Assembly: GCA_030150595.1 (NCBI GenBank)
Contig: JASLFQ010000145.1
Coordinates: 1-7,735, forward strand
DNA from: Aquirhabdus sp.
GTDB taxonomy: Bacteria; Pseudomonadota; Gammaproteobacteria; Pseudomonadales; Moraxellaceae
Length of the DNA stretch: 7,735 nucleotides
Reading direction: 5' to 3'
Part shown: positions 6,155-7,735 of the stretch, in pieces
Layout of the letters: every line of letters starts with the position of its first letter
Position numbering within the stretch: the first letter of the stretch is position 1
Position numbers and translations under genes: made by a program
Notes under the pieces: model-generated
Seen by the model: the letters and a program-made list of their open reading frames with translations, nothing else
Databases searched by the model: none
Told to the model about the DNA's origin: nothing

Positions 6155-6523
6155 TTGAAAAAAATTACAAGTATTTCATCGACTCTTCTGCTAATTTCGA
6201 CAATCGTTTTATTGGCAGGATGCTCTCGTGAGCCATCAGAAAATGATATTAAAACTGCTTATACCAATGAAGTTGAGCAAACAAACAACCTCACTCGAAA
6301 ATTTGGTGGCGATGCGATGACCATCAAAGTGAACGACCTCAAAAAATTAAGCTGCAAAGAATCCAACGATAAAGGTCAGTTCCAATGCCGAGTTGACCTC
6401 GACTCAACGCTCCCCATCATTGGTCGTCATGCACAACAAACAACCCTCACTTTAATCAAAGACGATATTGGAAATGGTAAACAAGGTTGGGTGATTGTGC
6501 GCGGCATGGATGCTGACTCTTAA
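6155..6523 (+). CDS. Small lipoprotein of unknown function (TTG start)
   Basis: From the TTG at 6155 this is a 122-residue protein with a textbook lipoprotein signal: MKK, a hydrophobic core (about residues 4-18), and the lipobox LLAGC with Cys23 as the lipidated residue. The following Ser-Arg gives no Asp retention signal, so outer-membrane sorting is likely. AAGG at 6142-6145 lies 9 bases before the TTG. The frame is also open to an ATG at 6095 (142 residues), but that adds 20 polar and basic residues before the signal and has no ribosome site. The mature part (about 100 residues) has a helical start, then two cysteines (LSCKE, FQCRV) that could form a disulfide, and ends with a beta-rich segment (TTLTLIKDD...GWVIVRGMD). 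No named family is recognised. Confidence 0.8.
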   Translation: MKKITSISSTLLLISTIVLLAGCSREPSENDIKTAYTNEVEQTNNLTRKFGGDAMTIKVNDLKKLSCKESNDKGQFQCRVDLDSTLPIIGRHAQQTTLTLIKDDIGNGKQGWVIVRGMDADS

Positions 6524-6604
6524 TTAAAATAATTTAGTATGCAATCGAGATGATCGGATCAAGTTGAAACTCCTATACAGTAAAGCAACAGGCAATACAG
6601 CCGC

Positions 6605-7519
6605 ATGAATCTTCTTTTAACAACGCTTGCTCATCTTCCCTTGTGGTTATTACGGGCATTTGCCCGTGGCGTTGCACTCATCTTAATATTGTTTCCACAT
6701 GCTGGATTACGCTGGATTACACGCGTGAACTTAATACTTTCAATGCCCGAGCTCGATGAATCTGCACGATTACGTCTAGAACGCGAAAGCATTATCAATC
6801 AATGCGTCACAACCATGGAATCGATCAAAAGCTGGGGGATGCCGACTGCTTATAGTATTGACCAAATAAAATACGTCGAAGGATTTGAGATTTTACAAAC
6901 TGCGCTTGCTGACCCAAAGGGCATGATTATTGTTGTCCCGCATCTTGGCACTTGGGAAATGATGAACGCATGGTTCACTCAGTTCGGTGCACCGACCATC
7001 ATGTATAAGCCTGCCGATCATGCAAGTTTAGATCAATTCATGCTGACTGCGCGCCAGCGTCTAAATGCGACTTTAGTACCAACTGACGAACGTGGTGTTC
7101 GTGCAATTTTTAAATGTTTAAAACGCGGTGGTATTACGATCATCTTGCCCGATCATGTCCCAGAGCCAAGTGGCGGTATTTTTGCGCCATTTTTCGGACA
7201 TGAAGTGATGACAACCACAATCGTCTCTAAACTTGCACAAAAAACGCAATGTGCAATTGTCGGCTTAAGTTGCTTTAGAAGGGATGATGGTGATGGCTTT
7301 ACTGTGATCTGTGAATTACTGCCTGATGCAATTCATGATCCAGATTTAAGAGTCTCTGTCACTGCACTGAATCAAGGCGTTGAATCCATGATTTGCCGCG
7401 CACCTGAACAATATGTCTGGTCTTATCGTCGCTTTAAAGACGCACAACATTTTAGAAGTATTTACAGGCTAGATGAAAAGGCAATTCAGAAAATTGCCAG
7501 TCACCATAAAACAATTTAA
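6605..7519 (+). CDS. LpxL/HtrB-family lysophospholipid (lipid A-type) acyltransferase
   Basis: This 304-residue protein fits the family that transfers acyl chains from acyl-ACP to lipid A or related acceptors at the inner membrane. The N-terminus has a hydrophobic anchor (about 3-30). The catalytic HX4E motif is HLGTWE (His113, Glu118). Further family blocks are LPDHVPEPSGGIFAPFFG (181-198; LPDQ is more usual than LPDH) and the C-terminal PEQYVWSYRRFK (267-278). Length is normal. Whether it acts as LpxL, LpxM or on another lipid such as ornithine lipid or an aryl polyene intermediate cannot be decided, so no symbol is given. No strong ribosome site precedes the ATG, and the 81-bp gap from the lipoprotein gene shows no terminator, so co-transcription is plausible. 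A 10-bp exact tandem repeat lies inside the coding region at 6701-6720. Confidence 0.93.
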   Translation: MNLLLTTLAHLPLWLLRAFARGVALILILFPHAGLRWITRVNLILSMPELDESARLRLERESIINQCVTTMESIKSWGMPTAYSIDQIKYVEGFEILQTALADPKGMIIVVPHLGTWEMMNAWFTQFGAPTIMYKPADHASLDQFMLTARQRLNATLVPTDERGVRAIFKCLKRGGITIILPDHVPEPSGGIFAPFFGHEVMTTTIVSKLAQKTQCAIVGLSCFRRDDGDGFTVICELLPDAIHDPDLRVSVTALNQGVESMICRAPEQYVWSYRRFKDAQHFRSIYRLDEKAIQKIASHHKTI

Positions 7520-7525
7520 AAACAA

Positions 7526-7735
7526 CTATACGGATGATTGAAGTCGCTTCGCAAAAGCCAGCGCAAATTGGTGCGCATCACCTGGCCAACGCGCCGAAAT
7601 ATAATTTCCATCTTCAACAATAAAAGCTGGACGTGCATCCTCAACACTATCTCGGAAAAGTCCACTGTCCTTTCTGAAAAAATTTGGCAAATCTGAAGTC
7701 GCATCAAGAAAGTCTTCTGGTCTTGCTAAAGCTCG
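7526..7735 (-). CDS. DJ-1/PfpI-family protein, C-terminal part (partial)
   Basis: The frame is open from the window edge to a TAG at 7526-7528 and gives the last 69 residues. The segment ARPAFIVEDGNYISARWPGD (35-54 of the visible part), followed by AHQFALAFAKRL, is typical of the C-terminal end of DJ-1/PfpI (type 1 glutamine-amidotransferase-like) proteins, where a strand reading D-G-N-x-(I/V)-(S/T)-A-R precedes a P-G-D helix start. The nucleophilic cysteine elbow lies upstream, outside the window, so activity cannot be judged; families range from chaperones and deglycases to proteases and regulators. It converges on the acyltransferase with only 6 bp between stops. Another - strand frame here (7516-7707) is a shadow. 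Confidence 0.82.
   Translation of the reverse strand, partial: RALARPEDFLDATSDLPNFFRKDSGLFRDSVEDARPAFIVEDGNYISARWPGDAHQFALAFAKRLQSSV

Noticed and set aside
7516..7707. 63-codon - strand ORF starting MMRLQICQ
   Set aside because: It is a shadow of the DJ-1/PfpI C-terminal frame, which has recognisable family sequence and continues to the window edge.

Overview
The window reads as chromosomal DNA of a gammaproteobacterium. Gene content (a gatCAB-type operon end, an LpxL/HtrB-family acyltransferase, a lipoprotein with a Lol-type lipobox) and moderate G+C, with AT-rich intergenic gaps, suggest something near Moraxellaceae (Acinetobacter/Psychrobacter-like). That placement is an impression from protein style, not a computed assignment.

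Left part (1-2331, + strand). The end of gatA overlaps gatB by 4 bp (ATGA). GatB is complete and is followed by a 12-bp-stem terminator. Next comes a compact VapBC type II toxin-antitoxin pair, also joined by an ATGA overlap, with a strong inverted-repeat operator candidate just upstream of vapB.

Middle (2374-4194). A stand-alone alpha/beta hydrolase (+) converges on a small two-TM membrane protein (-). The convergent gap holds a 157-bp symmetric element: two identical 23-bp arms in inverted orientation, each a GTAG tetranucleotide next to a short palindrome. This is the layout of a REP doublet (REPIN/BIME). A second, different REP-like palindrome (GTAA + GGTGCAAT..ATTGCACC) lies between the ceramidase-like gene and a second small membrane protein. 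It falls inside what would otherwise be the 5' end of the longer ORF, so I use the shorter start for that protein.

Right part (4195-7735). A 568-aa protein of the neutral/alkaline ceramidase family is on the - strand. It has the metal and catalytic motifs but no signal peptide and no room for the usual C-terminal domain. It is divergent from a small lipoprotein, best started at a TTG codon, which is followed by an LpxL/HtrB-type lysophospholipid acyltransferase. The two divergent genes appear to share a promoter region with overlapping, oppositely facing -35/-10 boxes. The window ends in the C-terminal part of a DJ-1/PfpI-family protein (- strand), whose stop codon is 6 bp from the acyltransferase stop.

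The right half has a loose lipid/envelope theme (ceramidase-like amidase, lipoprotein, acyltransferase), but nothing in the sequence ties these genes into one pathway. I found no clear undescribed multi-gene system. The best leads are the REP elements and the intracellular ceramidase-like protein with its small membrane-protein neighbours. No tRNA, rRNA, CRISPR array, integrase or transposase gene was seen.
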